This document shows positions 52,301 to 59,033 of a DNA stretch of 64,000 nt, piece by piece (position 1 is the stretch's first letter; every line of letters starts with the position of its first letter). The notes below the pieces were generated by a model, which saw nothing but the letters and a program-made list of their open reading frames with translations, did not search any database and had not been told where the DNA came from. Source of the stretch: Leptolyngbya sp. FACHB-321 (GTDB taxonomy: Bacteria > Cyanobacteriota > Cyanobacteriia > Leptolyngbyales > Leptolyngbyaceae). Location of the stretch: contig NZ_JACJPI010000010.1 in NCBI RefSeq assembly GCF_014695975.1, forward strand, positions 1 through 64,000. Direction: 5' to 3'. A program made the translations under genes and the position numbers.

Positions 52301-53320
52301 CACTTGAATGTCGTCAGCCGCATTCTTGCAGTGGAAGGTGCACGGCATCAGATTACGAAAGGTTCGGCGATCGTGACGGAATATGATGTTCCGCTCAACC
52401 CCTGGTACTATCGCCAAAACGCTGCCCCAACATTGCCCTATTCAATTTTGATGGAAATGGCATTGCAACCCTGTGGGTTTCTCTCGGCATATCTGGGCAC
52501 GACGTTGATGTTCCCAGATAAGAGTCTTTATTTTCGCAATCTGGATGGTAAAGGGCATGTGCTGAAGGACATTGATCTGAGAGGAAAAACGATTACCAAC
52601 CGATCGATATTGCTCTCCTCCAGCAATGTTCAGGGCATGATTATTCAAAACTTTGAGTTTCAAATGCACTGTGAAGGGGAGTTGTTTTATACAGGCACTG
52701 CCGCTTTTGGACACTTCAGCCCTGAAGCATTGGCAAATCAGGTGGGACTTGATCGCGGTCAAACAGTGTCTCCCTGGCATGAAGTAACGGATCATCATCT
52801 GCCTGTGATTATGCGATCGCTTGAAACTCCTGAAAGTCGAGCTAAGTTTTATCGCGTTGATCTCGAACGCCCGCACTATCGTCTCGCAGCGCACCAACTG
52901 GATCTCTTGCACCAAGTGACGCTGATCCCCAATGGTGGTTTGCACAATAAGGGGTATATTTTTGCCCAGAAGCAAGTACACCCCAGTGATTGGTTTTTCA
53001 AGTGCCACTTCAAAGATGATCCAGTTATGCCAGGTTCTCTGGGGATTGAAGCCATGCTACAAGCCATGCAGGTCTATGCCTTAGAGATGGATCTCGGGAA
53101 ACATCTGAAATCACCCACCTTTAAACCATTAATCGATCATGCAACCATCTGGCGATATCGCGGGCAAATTCTCCACGGGCAAATAGACATGAGCCTGGAA
53201 GTTCATCTAACACAAGTTGAGACAGCCTCTGATCACGTCATCATAGTGGGTGATGCGAGTTTATGGAGATCAAAACTGAGAATCTATGAGGTGAAAAATC
53301 TTGCTATCATGCTGTGTTAA
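46313..53320 (+). CDS. PfaC-like multidomain synthase KS-CLF-AT-DH-DH
   Basis: 2335 aa, starting MMEPIAIVGLSCLFPG. KS: Cys198 in DAACASS, then CHATGTPLGD. CLF: a second KS-like domain (about 480-955) in which the Cys position reads SAEENST, so it is a chain-length factor without a nucleophile. AT-like: FVYPGMASSDLGLGRDLF at about 1065 and GYSLGA with Ser1168. Then two FabA-like dehydratase regions, each a pair of hotdog folds. Each second fold carries CHFKDDxVMxGSL, with catalytic His at 1827 and 2232. PfaC in marine bacteria is KS-CLF-DH-DH and the acyltransferase is a separate PfaB; here AT lies between CLF and DH. The same KS-CLF-AT arrangement is known from the Hgl-type proteins, to my recollection. 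No good ribosome site is seen. Confidence 0.88.
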   Translation: MMEPIAIVGLSCLFPGAETPEQYWQNLVAQKDLTSLATTEQIGVDPDWFYHRQKGKADTFYCQRGGYIRDFQFDPTGYRLDAELLQSLDSMHQWSLYVAKQALQDSGYLGSAETLAQCGVILGNLSFPTRRSHPLFAQMYHRALQPSLQALLNCDHFRFNENTNLPNPLNGLLAGYPSALIAQALSLSGLNFSLDAACASSLYAIKLACHYLQTGKANLMLAGAVSAADPLFIHIGFSIFQAYPENDRTSPLDRSSQGLVAGEGASMVVLKRYADAVKDGDRIYAAIQGVGLSNDGSGKFVLSPNPKGQILAFERAYSEAQINPSQIEYVECHATGTPLGDRTELNSMEAFFGRTNTTPLIGSVKSNLGHLLTAAGMASLLKVILGMNHHSIPATLNLTQPLNSERGRFTGEQMVRSLIPWTTPIKQAAISAFGFGGTNAHLILTSELLAVAPQSTSGSSSISPKHSPKNSPTFNPTTILPLAIVGMDAHFGEYGSLDTFDRAIYSGIQCFKPVPPQRWKGVESDPDLLKVYGFTNGEAPQGAYIQDFELDFLRFKLPPRQQDQLIPQQLLALKVADRAIQDAGLQPSRPVAVIVAMGTELSLHQYRGRCDLVWQLQQSLEQAGLTLTEAQQIELEKITKDSLHSAAEVNQYTSFIGNLIATRIAALWDFSGPAFTLSAEENSTFRALEVAQLLLAAGEVEAVVISAIDLAGSFEHVLLRQSQNPINCGSHTLSFDGNANGWMLGEGAGAVVVKSLPTAQQQDDRIYAIVDAIALATQSTPTQGQDAPIAPTAATVTQACQLALDNAAIEPEQIGYLEVCGSGVASTDTAEMVGLLAAYGAVSGSTQPTLSCALGSVKANIGHTFVAAGMASLIKTALCLHHRYIPAVPAWTAPKEGDRWQGSPFYVATDSQCWFLTPETPRRIAAINGMGNDGTVAHLILSEVANSAPRPNSHLTHTPGYLLPIAAQNQSDLRSRLQSLQQVIVQTACLKAVVHQTLYQFQTQVQSSPAEALYRLAIVGTSQETILQEIHLAFAGITAAFEQDTDWKTPSGSYFTAKPLANQGQIAFVYPGMASSDLGLGRDLFRLFPSLYDRFSGLTNEVTQAMQTDLIYPRSLEKPTNQVLSQQHATFFGNGAAMCLSGISLAVLHSLVLREYFQIQPQAAFGYSLGAASSMLFALGVWRDDHNLSQTLHASPLFTTDLCGPCETGRQAWRVPNYQTQFWQSYVLKASVTEVEALLQDDQRVFITFINTPKELVIAGDPVKCQQVIQTLQCLAFPVSFESVLHSSIVQSQYNDLVQLHQIPVHPVTDIRFYSGVSHAPMPLEQNAIAHNSAQICCQVVDFPALVQRVYADGARIFIELGTGNSCSRWTSEILQAQPHVALSVSLKKNDDQTGLLRLLAQLISHGVALDLAPLYATSSTESDLTRSLIKTVTLGGERLSDTLLSTDHRQFFQSTQTPLEPPKFTIMQPQDPHLKNFRILQLQLVNAQQFTSNQSATTGLLSQSQDPQIDLSQTNADGNQAAVVNALETLTQKPEKAKDAIWDEADLLEFAEGNIANVFGADYAIIDTYSRRVRLPMPPYLLVSRVTQLKAQRGEFNPSSMTTEYDIPLNAQYSVDGQISWAVAVESGQCDLLLISYLGIDFENKGNLVYRLLDCTITFLDDLPKDGETLRYDIQINSFARNGKNLLFFFSYNCFVGDKMVIKMDGGCAGFFSNEQLQQGKGVIYSAKELHQRQQIQKQYFNPLLICQKTTFNYSDLLNLSSGNIAACFGKHYWQDQRNPSLRLPGGSFLMLDRIASVEPTSGAWGLGIVVGEKDLHPEDWYFPCHFKDDQVMAGSLMAEGCGQLLQFYMLYLGLQLCTLDARFQPLPGVGQVVRCRGQVTPTTGVLTYRMEVTEIGFNPKPFIRCDVEIILNSKVIVHFKDLGLQLSEKNSAQAIAPEQFLSLAPYPAQAPRKPALLTEDQIAEFCTGELAKCFGSEYAIYDQGTVKASRMPNTHLNVVSRILAVEGARHQITKGSAIVTEYDVPLNPWYYRQNAAPTLPYSILMEMALQPCGFLSAYLGTTLMFPDKSLYFRNLDGKGHVLKDIDLRGKTITNRSILLSSSNVQGMIIQNFEFQMHCEGELFYTGTAAFGHFSPEALANQVGLDRGQTVSPWHEVTDHHLPVIMRSLETPESRAKFYRVDLERPHYRLAAHQLDLLHQVTLIPNGGLHNKGYIFAQKQVHPSDWFFKCHFKDDPVMPGSLGIEAMLQAMQVYALEMDLGKHLKSPTFKPLIDHATIWRYRGQILHGQIDMSLEVHLTQVETASDHVIIVGDASLWRSKLRIYEVKNLAIMLC

Positions 53321-54025
53321 CGTGATTCTCCAACGAAAGCGCACTAACGGCAAAGGCGCAAGAAACGAGAGACAGAGGGCAATCGGTTGTAGTGTAAGTA
53401 GCAAGGCAATGCTCTTACAGCCAAAACCGCTAGAACAATGGTGCGCGTTCGCCCGTTGTGAGTTTGGTTCTAGAAGCTTGAGTGAAAGGCACTGGTGAAA
53501 AGGGGCAGTTCCTTTATTCCGTTTTGGAGAATCCAACATTCGCTGCTTCCGGGTGAGGCATTTGTGAATGAGCAAAAGCTCTAGTGCCACTGGCAAATGA
53601 GTGGCGTCAGCTTGCAAGGCTAGAACGCTGGTCTAGAGGGATACTGACCCATGGCACTACTCGTTTGCTAATAGCGCTACATCTTCGGCTCATGCACAGG
53701 TATTGAGTGCTTTAGTTCAACTTGGCTCTGCTGCCTTTACCCAGTTGTTGGAGGCAGCATGGTTGATGAAGTGCTATCGTGCAACAATGAGCACTGTATG
53801 GCGGAGCGTCGACCGATGGGCTCAAGGCAGCGAGTTCGCAAGCAAATAGACGAAGTCTCCAGTCGTTACCGCCATGAGATGAATCGGCAGTTGAAACTTG
53901 AACTACACAGCCTTGAGGAAAGGCCAGACTTGAACCAGGGTAGCAAGTAGGCACCCTAACGGAGAAGTACCAAGCAGCAAGAGTGAAGCTGAAGCCTGAA
54001 GCCTTTGAAGCGTGACACTGACACT
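53321..54025. other. Spacer with decayed sequence
   Basis: I see no supportable gene here. Frames of about 60-65 codons occur at 53301-53498 and 53759-53950, but without a ribosome site or known motif. A broken reading at about 53700-53940 (two frames that would join near 53849) may be a relic. Part of an inverted repeat shared with 54532-54571 lies at 53562-53622. This junction separates the synthase cargo from the RNase and replication genes. Confidence 0.35.
53562..53622. repeat. Left arm of a divergent inverted repeat pair
   Basis: TTGTGAATGAGCAAAA (53562-53577) is inverted exactly at 54556-54571. The 21 bases at 53602-53622 are inverted at 54532-54552 with one mismatch. The two blocks are nearly adjacent in the right copy but 24 bases apart in the left. 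The two arms, about 1 kb apart, flank a small gene (54026-54337). They may be two relics of one older gene. Confidence 0.6.
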
Positions 54026-54337
54026 ATGAATCGTTCTTTTCCACCAGAGCTTCAACGAGCAATTCTGCAAAGCTTGCAGGCAAGCGCTGCTCAAATGGGG
54101 CAGCCGCTGCCCGATGTTATAGCAGAACAGCTGTATCAAGACGCCAAGGCCCTGCTGGCTCATCTCTCCCATGAGCCTCTCACCTTAGCGCGGGTAGCAG
54201 GCACACTGCTCGTGTACCGCGTGCAGGACACCGAACTGGAAGAATTAGAGTGGTTCAAAGCTCAAGTGCAGCAATGCTCCAGTGATGAAGCGATTGAGGA
54301 ACTCATCGAGTCCATGCATCGGGTTGACGCGCTGTAG
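54026..54337 (+). CDS. Small soluble protein of unknown function
   Basis: A 103-aa protein (from ATG 54026; the frame is open back to 54005). It is all-helical by appearance, with an amphipathic N-terminal part (FPPELQRAILQSLQASAAQM), a middle with LTLARVAGTLLVYRVQ, and an acidic C-terminal helix ending SMHRVDAL. No family is recognised and no strong Shine-Dalgarno is present. It lies alone between decayed DNA on both sides, within the inverted repeat pair 53562-53622/54532-54571. Being intact at 103 codons in such a region is modest support for a real gene. Confidence 0.45.
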   Translation: MNRSFPPELQRAILQSLQASAAQMGQPLPDVIAEQLYQDAKALLAHLSHEPLTLARVAGTLLVYRVQDTELEELEWFKAQVQQCSSDEAIEELIESMHRVDAL

Positions 54338-54955
54338 CCCAAGGTTCTTTGCCTTACAAGTGAATGTCCTGGCAAGCCTCATCCTGCCATAGTACCGTCA
54401 ACTTAACGGAGCAGCATCGGCATGAAGCACGATCGTCTTTAAAGCTTCAGCGTGGCTCAAGACCATGAAGCAGGTTTCGTGCCAGCGCTTGCTCGCCCAT
54501 CGACGAGTTGTTGGCGTTGCTGTGCTCGGTATAGCCTTGCAAGATGACGCCAGATTTTTGCTCATTCACAACAGTACGGTACTCTGGTAGAGCAAAGTTG
54601 CCAGTACTAACTAGCGCACGGACATAACAGGGGAGGAAACAAGAGCCGCTTCATTGGCACATAAACCGGGCGTGGCCAACGGAGCAAGCGGTAACGACCA
54701 CAGAAGCAGCAAGCCAGTGGTTCTCAGTGTGACGAGCCAACTGAGGCAGAAGCACTTTTGTTCCATTGTGTTGTTTCCGCAATCGGTGTGGTGACCAAAC
54801 CAAAGGCTTTAACGGTAATTGCATTGTAAGGCGCTAGCAGTAGCCGTTATGGTGAAACTTGAGTAGCAACAAGCGAGCACTCTGATCGTTACTCAGCAGT
54901 ACCTAAAAGTGAACCAAACAGCGTTGGTCGTAAGAGTCATGCTGTCCTTTCTACT
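54338..54955. other. Spacer upstream of the RNB-dsRBD gene
   Basis: Nothing clearly coding. The right arm of the inverted repeat lies at 54532-54571. There is no convincing ribosome binding site directly upstream of the following gene's ATG at 54956. I see no promoter I would defend. Confidence 0.35.
54532..54571. repeat. Right arm of the divergent inverted repeat pair
   Basis: This is the partner of 53562-53622 in opposite orientation: 54532-54552 matches the 21-base block with one mismatch and 54556-54571 matches the 16-base block exactly. A shorter version of the second block occurs near 136-150 in the same orientation. Confidence 0.6.
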
Positions 54956-56734
54956 ATGAACACAGTGACGGGTTTCACCATTGACGGTGCCAGCTCTACA
55001 GACCTAGACGACGCGGTTTGGGTCGAGGCAGACGGCAACAACACGCGCGTGCAAGTACACATTGCTGACGTCGCGAGCAAAGTGCCACAGGATAGCTTTC
55101 TCGACCGTCAGGCACTCAAGCGTGGCGAAACAGCGTACCTGCCAACGACCCGTAAACCACTGTTCCCACACAGCCTGGAAGCGTCGCTGAGTCTGTTGCC
55201 GTTGGTGGAACGAGCCGTACTTACGGTAGACATACTCGTTGACCCACAGGGCGAACTGCTGGACATGCAGCTCAGTGAAAGCGTGTTGGTGAGTCAGGAG
55301 CAGTTCAGCTACGAAGCCGTTGAGGGCGTACTGAGAGGCGCACCACATCACTTGCAACCCCAATTGCAACTGTTAGAACGTGTGACGGGACTACTAGCCT
55401 TGCAACGGCAGCAGCAGGGGGCTGTGTTTGGTCGCACCGTCGGGACCAACTACGTTGACGAAGACGGTCGCGTGGTCACGCAAAGTCTGCGGTCACAGCA
55501 AATCATTGCCGAACTCATGATCTTGACCAACCGGGTCGTTTCAGAATTTATGCGTGATCACAAGTACGAGTGGCTCTACCGCACACACGACTACCGTGAC
55601 TTGAGCGAGCTACCGGCTGAGCGACAGCAGTTTGTGCAGGAGTTGAAGGCAATCGCTGACGACGAGCAACTGAGACGAGCACTCGCAAGCCACTACGACC
55701 GTGCGCGGTACAGTCCTGAAGCAAAGCCACACGTGGGACTAGGTTTAGCGGTTTATGCACATACGACCTCGCCCATTCGACGGTACGCTGACCTGGTGAA
55801 CCAACGGTTGTTGAAGGCAGCGTTACACGGTCAACCAGTGCCGTACACGCCTGCGGTGCTGACTGACATAGCCACGCAACTGACAGCGCTGCAACACGAC
55901 AAGCGTGACCAGAAAAACGCGTGGTACAGAGAGCAACGACGCACTGAAGTCGCGCAACAAGTGCAGCAGACTGACCTGTCAAAGTTGTCGCCAGAGTTGT
56001 TTAGTAAGGCCTTGAAGCAGGGTGTGCTTGACGGTCAGTGGCAGGCGTTAGAACAGACGCTACTGCAACGGCTAGCAGACGGCACGCTCACTACGGTGGA
56101 CTTCTACCAGGTGTTGGTAGTCATACCCAACACGCCTGAGAGCGTGAGCTTCAAGCTGCAAGTTTGGGCAGCGATCGCTGACAACTCCATGAGCCTGCAA
56201 GTCCTGAACCTGGTCCGTACTCACTGGAAGCCAACGACTACAGTTGAGTTCCAAGAGCAAAGTACACCAGACGGTTGGGCAGCGCTCTGTGTGGTGACCC
56301 AGGAAGGCAAAGAGCAGTGTGCGACTGTCTGGTCAGTGGCTCAACGTAAAGCGTTGGCACAGCAGGAGTCTGCGTACCGCTGGCTAGAGGCGTGGGTCTG
56401 GGGCGAGCTGGTGACACCAGCACAGGCAGCGTTACCAGAGGCAAAACCAGTCTTGCCGGTTGAGACCGGACGTCCCGCACCAGAACTGTTACTATCCACG
56501 CACCAGACACCGGACTACGTCAGTGCGCTTAACCAATACGCCCAGCGCTTGGGTGTGCCGTTGCCGTCGTACAGCTTTGCACCAGCCTGCGCGCCCAACG
56601 GTTTGTTCCAATGCGTCTGTGAGTGCCTTGACCTTGTGGGCAAGGGCGAGGGCACAAGCAAAAAGCAAGCCAAACACAAAGCGGCTCAGAGTGTGTGGGT
56701 GCAGGTGGAGAGCAGTGCTGCGACAGAACGATAG
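54956..56734 (+). CDS. RNB-domain ribonuclease fused to dsRNA-binding domains
   Basis: A 592-aa protein. Residues 1-340 are an RNB 3'-5' exoribonuclease domain as in RNase II/R. The start FTIDGASSTDLDDAV holds D10, D16, D18 and D19 in the spacing of the four catalytic Asp of E. coli RNase II (D201, D207, D209, D210). YAHTTSPIRRYADLVNQR is at about 266-284. The usual two cold-shock domains before it and the S1 domain after it are absent. Residues about 420-485 look like a degenerate dsRBD. Residues about 520-588 are a clear one (YVSALNQYAQRLG, then GKGEGTSKKQAKHKAAQSVW). It should bind double-stranded RNA and degrade it from the 3' end; this is inference. Its GAC-rich codon use is that of the transfer genes. 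Confidence 0.8.
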   Translation: MNTVTGFTIDGASSTDLDDAVWVEADGNNTRVQVHIADVASKVPQDSFLDRQALKRGETAYLPTTRKPLFPHSLEASLSLLPLVERAVLTVDILVDPQGELLDMQLSESVLVSQEQFSYEAVEGVLRGAPHHLQPQLQLLERVTGLLALQRQQQGAVFGRTVGTNYVDEDGRVVTQSLRSQQIIAELMILTNRVVSEFMRDHKYEWLYRTHDYRDLSELPAERQQFVQELKAIADDEQLRRALASHYDRARYSPEAKPHVGLGLAVYAHTTSPIRRYADLVNQRLLKAALHGQPVPYTPAVLTDIATQLTALQHDKRDQKNAWYREQRRTEVAQQVQQTDLSKLSPELFSKALKQGVLDGQWQALEQTLLQRLADGTLTTVDFYQVLVVIPNTPESVSFKLQVWAAIADNSMSLQVLNLVRTHWKPTTTVEFQEQSTPDGWAALCVVTQEGKEQCATVWSVAQRKALAQQESAYRWLEAWVWGELVTPAQAALPEAKPVLPVETGRPAPELLLSTHQTPDYVSALNQYAQRLGVPLPSYSFAPACAPNGLFQCVCECLDLVGKGEGTSKKQAKHKAAQSVWVQVESSAATER

Positions 56735-57037
56735 CCCAGCCGTTGCAAAGCTTTGAGCCACACCAACACGCTGAGTTGTCTGCTGCCCGTGCAGGCTTCA
56801 GCTTGAGCAAAGGCTACTGCAGTAGCCCTTGGCGTATACAGTGCGTCCCATTCTATTGATGTCAGTGAAGACTTGAAAGTGGGATAAGCTGTGTGTTCTA
56901 GTGCGTGTCTTAAAATTCCAGCAAAAGCTCTGGAGGCAAATCGAGAATGCCAATAACCCTCTCATCTCTATGAGAAGGAAGCCGCTCAGGTACGCTCTGC
57001 ATCATGAGTCGGTGCATTCACACACAACCATAGATTT
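56735..57037. other. Spacer between RNase and rep genes
   Basis: No gene. It carries the perfect 16-base palindrome GGCTACTGCAGTAGCC at 56812-56827, which lacks a T-run. The genes on the two sides converge here. I see no other clear signal. Confidence 0.4.
56812..56827. repeat. 16-bp perfect palindrome
   Basis: GGCTACTGCAGTAGCC is self-complementary over all 16 bases, centred on a PstI-type CTGCAG. It sits about 80 bases after the RNase gene. It could be a dimeric-protein operator or a hairpin that ends transcription; nothing nearby decides. Confidence 0.6.
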
Positions 57038-58138
57038 TTAAGTACAATCACTCAAGTTCGATTTCAGCTTTTCAGGATTGATTTGAAATTGAATGCTCGG
57101 TGTTTTTCTTTTCCCAGATAGCTCTTGCGCACCAAGAACATACCCCTCTTGCTGCAATTCCTCAACAGTGCGCCAGAAAATTTGATTATTTCGTGAGGAA
57201 TTACTTCCTAGCAAATCAAGATTTTTGAACAAGTATTGTTTAGAAATCGCTAGATACTGACCCTCTCGCGGGGAATCCCACTTGAGTCGGCTTGCAAGAT
57301 AAATCAATAGTTTGGTTCTATAGTCATTTTTAGTATTACTACCAAGTTTTTGAGTCACTTCGACATCGCCAGCAAACAAGACGTAATCACCAGTACGGCT
57401 CGGTCCTTCAAAGAACTCTAAAGAGACTGTGTAAGAATCAGCTAATTCATAAGTGTAGTCAGCAGCTTTTACGAGATCAAAGTCGCGTGAGAGGTTTTCG
57501 ATCTTGTAGCTTCGGATACGCAAGATACTCTTGATAATTACCTCTGCTCCAATTTTATTGCCTTCCCTAAGAGACTTCGCTAAAACTAATTCGACTCGAT
57601 GCAGCGCCACAAGGTCACGGTTTAATTGCGAGCGCACTTTGGCATGAAAACTACCACCCTTGGCACGTGAATAACCGAGGCTTTCCAGTAAGTCATTTGA
57701 GCGGAAAGTCACTACTGGGCCATTGTTTTGCTCAGCTGCGAGCTTGTAGAGATACAGTACAATCCCAACCTGCCGAGGGTTGAGAAAAGTCAAAAGTGCC
57801 ATGAAGAGGCGCTGAATCCGACGATCCTGTATTTTTTCAAGCCCTTTACCAATGCCTTGAGCGACCAGAGCCGGAAGGTCAAGGCTATCATACTGCTGCT
57901 TTAGTTCTTCCCACTCGTCAATCGTCAGATCCTCAAGTGGAACCCGCCGCGTCACTGCAACTTCACCAGCATCATTCGCATCTGCCTCAACCCGCATCTC
58001 TAGATAGTACCCATCCCCATCGGAACGTAGAATGGGCAATCGGACATCTGGATTATTGACTGATGCTGCAGCTCTAGGCAGGACCATGAGCAACTGTCCA
58101 TCGACTGGGAAAGTCAGATCTTTTTCACTCAAAGTCAT
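57038..58138 (-). CDS. Plasmid replication initiator (Rep)
   Basis: A 366-aa protein encoded divergently from an iteron array that starts 80 bases upstream of its ATG, the usual layout for iteron-binding initiators. Residues about 95-210 and 215-350 look like two winged-helix-type regions (RIQRLFMALLTFLNPRQVG, then SNDLLESLGYSRAKGGSFHA; then YLASRLKWDSPREGQYLAIS, YVLGAQEL). I infer initiator function from location and fold-like pattern; no catalytic motif is expected for this class. It differs in detail from the RepA/Rep_3 proteins I know. The start has no Shine-Dalgarno sequence on the minus strand. Confidence 0.7.
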   Translation of the reverse strand: MTLSEKDLTFPVDGQLLMVLPRAAASVNNPDVRLPILRSDGDGYYLEMRVEADANDAGEVAVTRRVPLEDLTIDEWEELKQQYDSLDLPALVAQGIGKGLEKIQDRRIQRLFMALLTFLNPRQVGIVLYLYKLAAEQNNGPVVTFRSNDLLESLGYSRAKGGSFHAKVRSQLNRDLVALHRVELVLAKSLREGNKIGAEVIIKSILRIRSYKIENLSRDFDLVKAADYTYELADSYTVSLEFFEGPSRTGDYVLFAGDVEVTQKLGSNTKNDYRTKLLIYLASRLKWDSPREGQYLAISKQYLFKNLDLLGSNSSRNNQIFWRTVEELQQEGYVLGAQELSGKRKTPSIQFQINPEKLKSNLSDCT

Positions 58139-58219
58139 AAGGATAGAGGAGTAAGCATGGAGGAATTCTACTAGAGATACCGAGTTTCGATCCGATACAC
58201 CTTAGATCTGTTTTACAGG

Positions 58220-58532
58220 TTCTATCACTCCGGCGTATGTTTTTGCTCTCATGTTCTATCACTCCCACGTATAGATTGGTCTATCACGCCGACGTATTGT
58301 TTAAGCAAGATCTATCACTCCGGCGTACAAAAGGGTCTATCACTCTCGCGTATAAATCTGGGCGGGGCTACCTATGCAAACCTACTTTCTGTAGTTACTA
58401 AGAGAACTGTTCTATCACTCTCGCGTATCAATTGGTCTATCACACCGAAGGAGACAGCAGCTCTGTCCTATCACTCCCGCGTATAGATAGCTCTATCACT
58501 CCTGCGTATTGCTGTTCTATCACTCCCGCGTA
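58220..58532. repeat. Ten iterons, probable replication origin
   Basis: Ten direct copies of a 17-18-base unit, consensus T(C/T)CTATCACTCCCGCGTA, all in one orientation. They start at about 58220, 58254, 58279, 58310, 58335, 58410, 58435 (degenerate at its 3' half), 58465, 58490 and 58515. Spacings are mostly 25 or 31, with one gap of 75. They lie directly upstream of the divergent rep gene. This is the pattern of iteron-controlled origins, where Rep binds each copy to start and limit replication. Confidence 0.9.
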
Positions 58533-58884
58533 AAGTGCTGGTATGAATAAATTCAGCACGTTTTGTGAAGAGAGTTTCGGTGTTTAATGAATGGCATCTA
58601 CCTCCAATGCGTCTGTTTCTAGAGGTAGCAAAGAAGGTTAAGTTCAGTTGCGTGGAGGTTTACATGCCATGATCCATGGCTGCACCTAAATCATATAGAA
58701 GTGAATTTGGTTTAATCCGCCAAGGAATATCGTTTTAAAGTCACGAAGAAACCGGGACAGAGCCTCGCCAAAGTCTCAATTATCCCGGCTTCCTGCGCTT
58801 TAGTTGAAGAAACAGCCATTTCTTCAGCTAAGTTTGTGTATCTGCATCATAGCAGTTCTGATGATTTACCAAGCAATAGTGTTT

Positions 58885-58920
58885 GCCAGAGATATTAAGA
58901 ATACCTCTGGCAGGATTTTG
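58885..58920 (+). terminator. Possible terminator hairpin
   Basis: TGCCAGAG (58885-58892) pairs with CTCTGGCA (58906-58913), separated by 13 bases, and GGATTTT follows. It lies about 120 bases before the AEP-primase-like gene, with no gene known before it on this strand, so it may work as attenuator rather than terminator. Confidence 0.4.
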
Positions 58921-59010
58921 TTGGCTTACTAAGCAATCATTTTGTTGCAGTAAATTTTCAGGTAAGCAGGAAACCGTGGTGAAGCGGGTCTAAAGAGAGT
59001 TATCTGAACC

Positions 59011-59033
59011 GGTTCCATTGAAATGGAGCCGTT
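59011..59033 (+). promoter_or_regulatory. Hairpin masking the Shine-Dalgarno of the primase-like gene
   Basis: GGTTCCATT (59011-59019) pairs with AATGGAGCC (59022-59030), eight canonical pairs and one wobble, around a two-base loop. The right arm contains GGAG (59025-59028), the ribosome site for the ATG at 59034. Folded, the mRNA would hide that site, so translation should depend on melting the hairpin by a protein, an RNA or temperature. Confidence 0.6.

Noticed and set aside
58220-58532. CRISPR array
   Set aside because: Repeats are 17-18 bases with 7-60-base gaps of uneven length and no cas genes; they are iterons next to rep.
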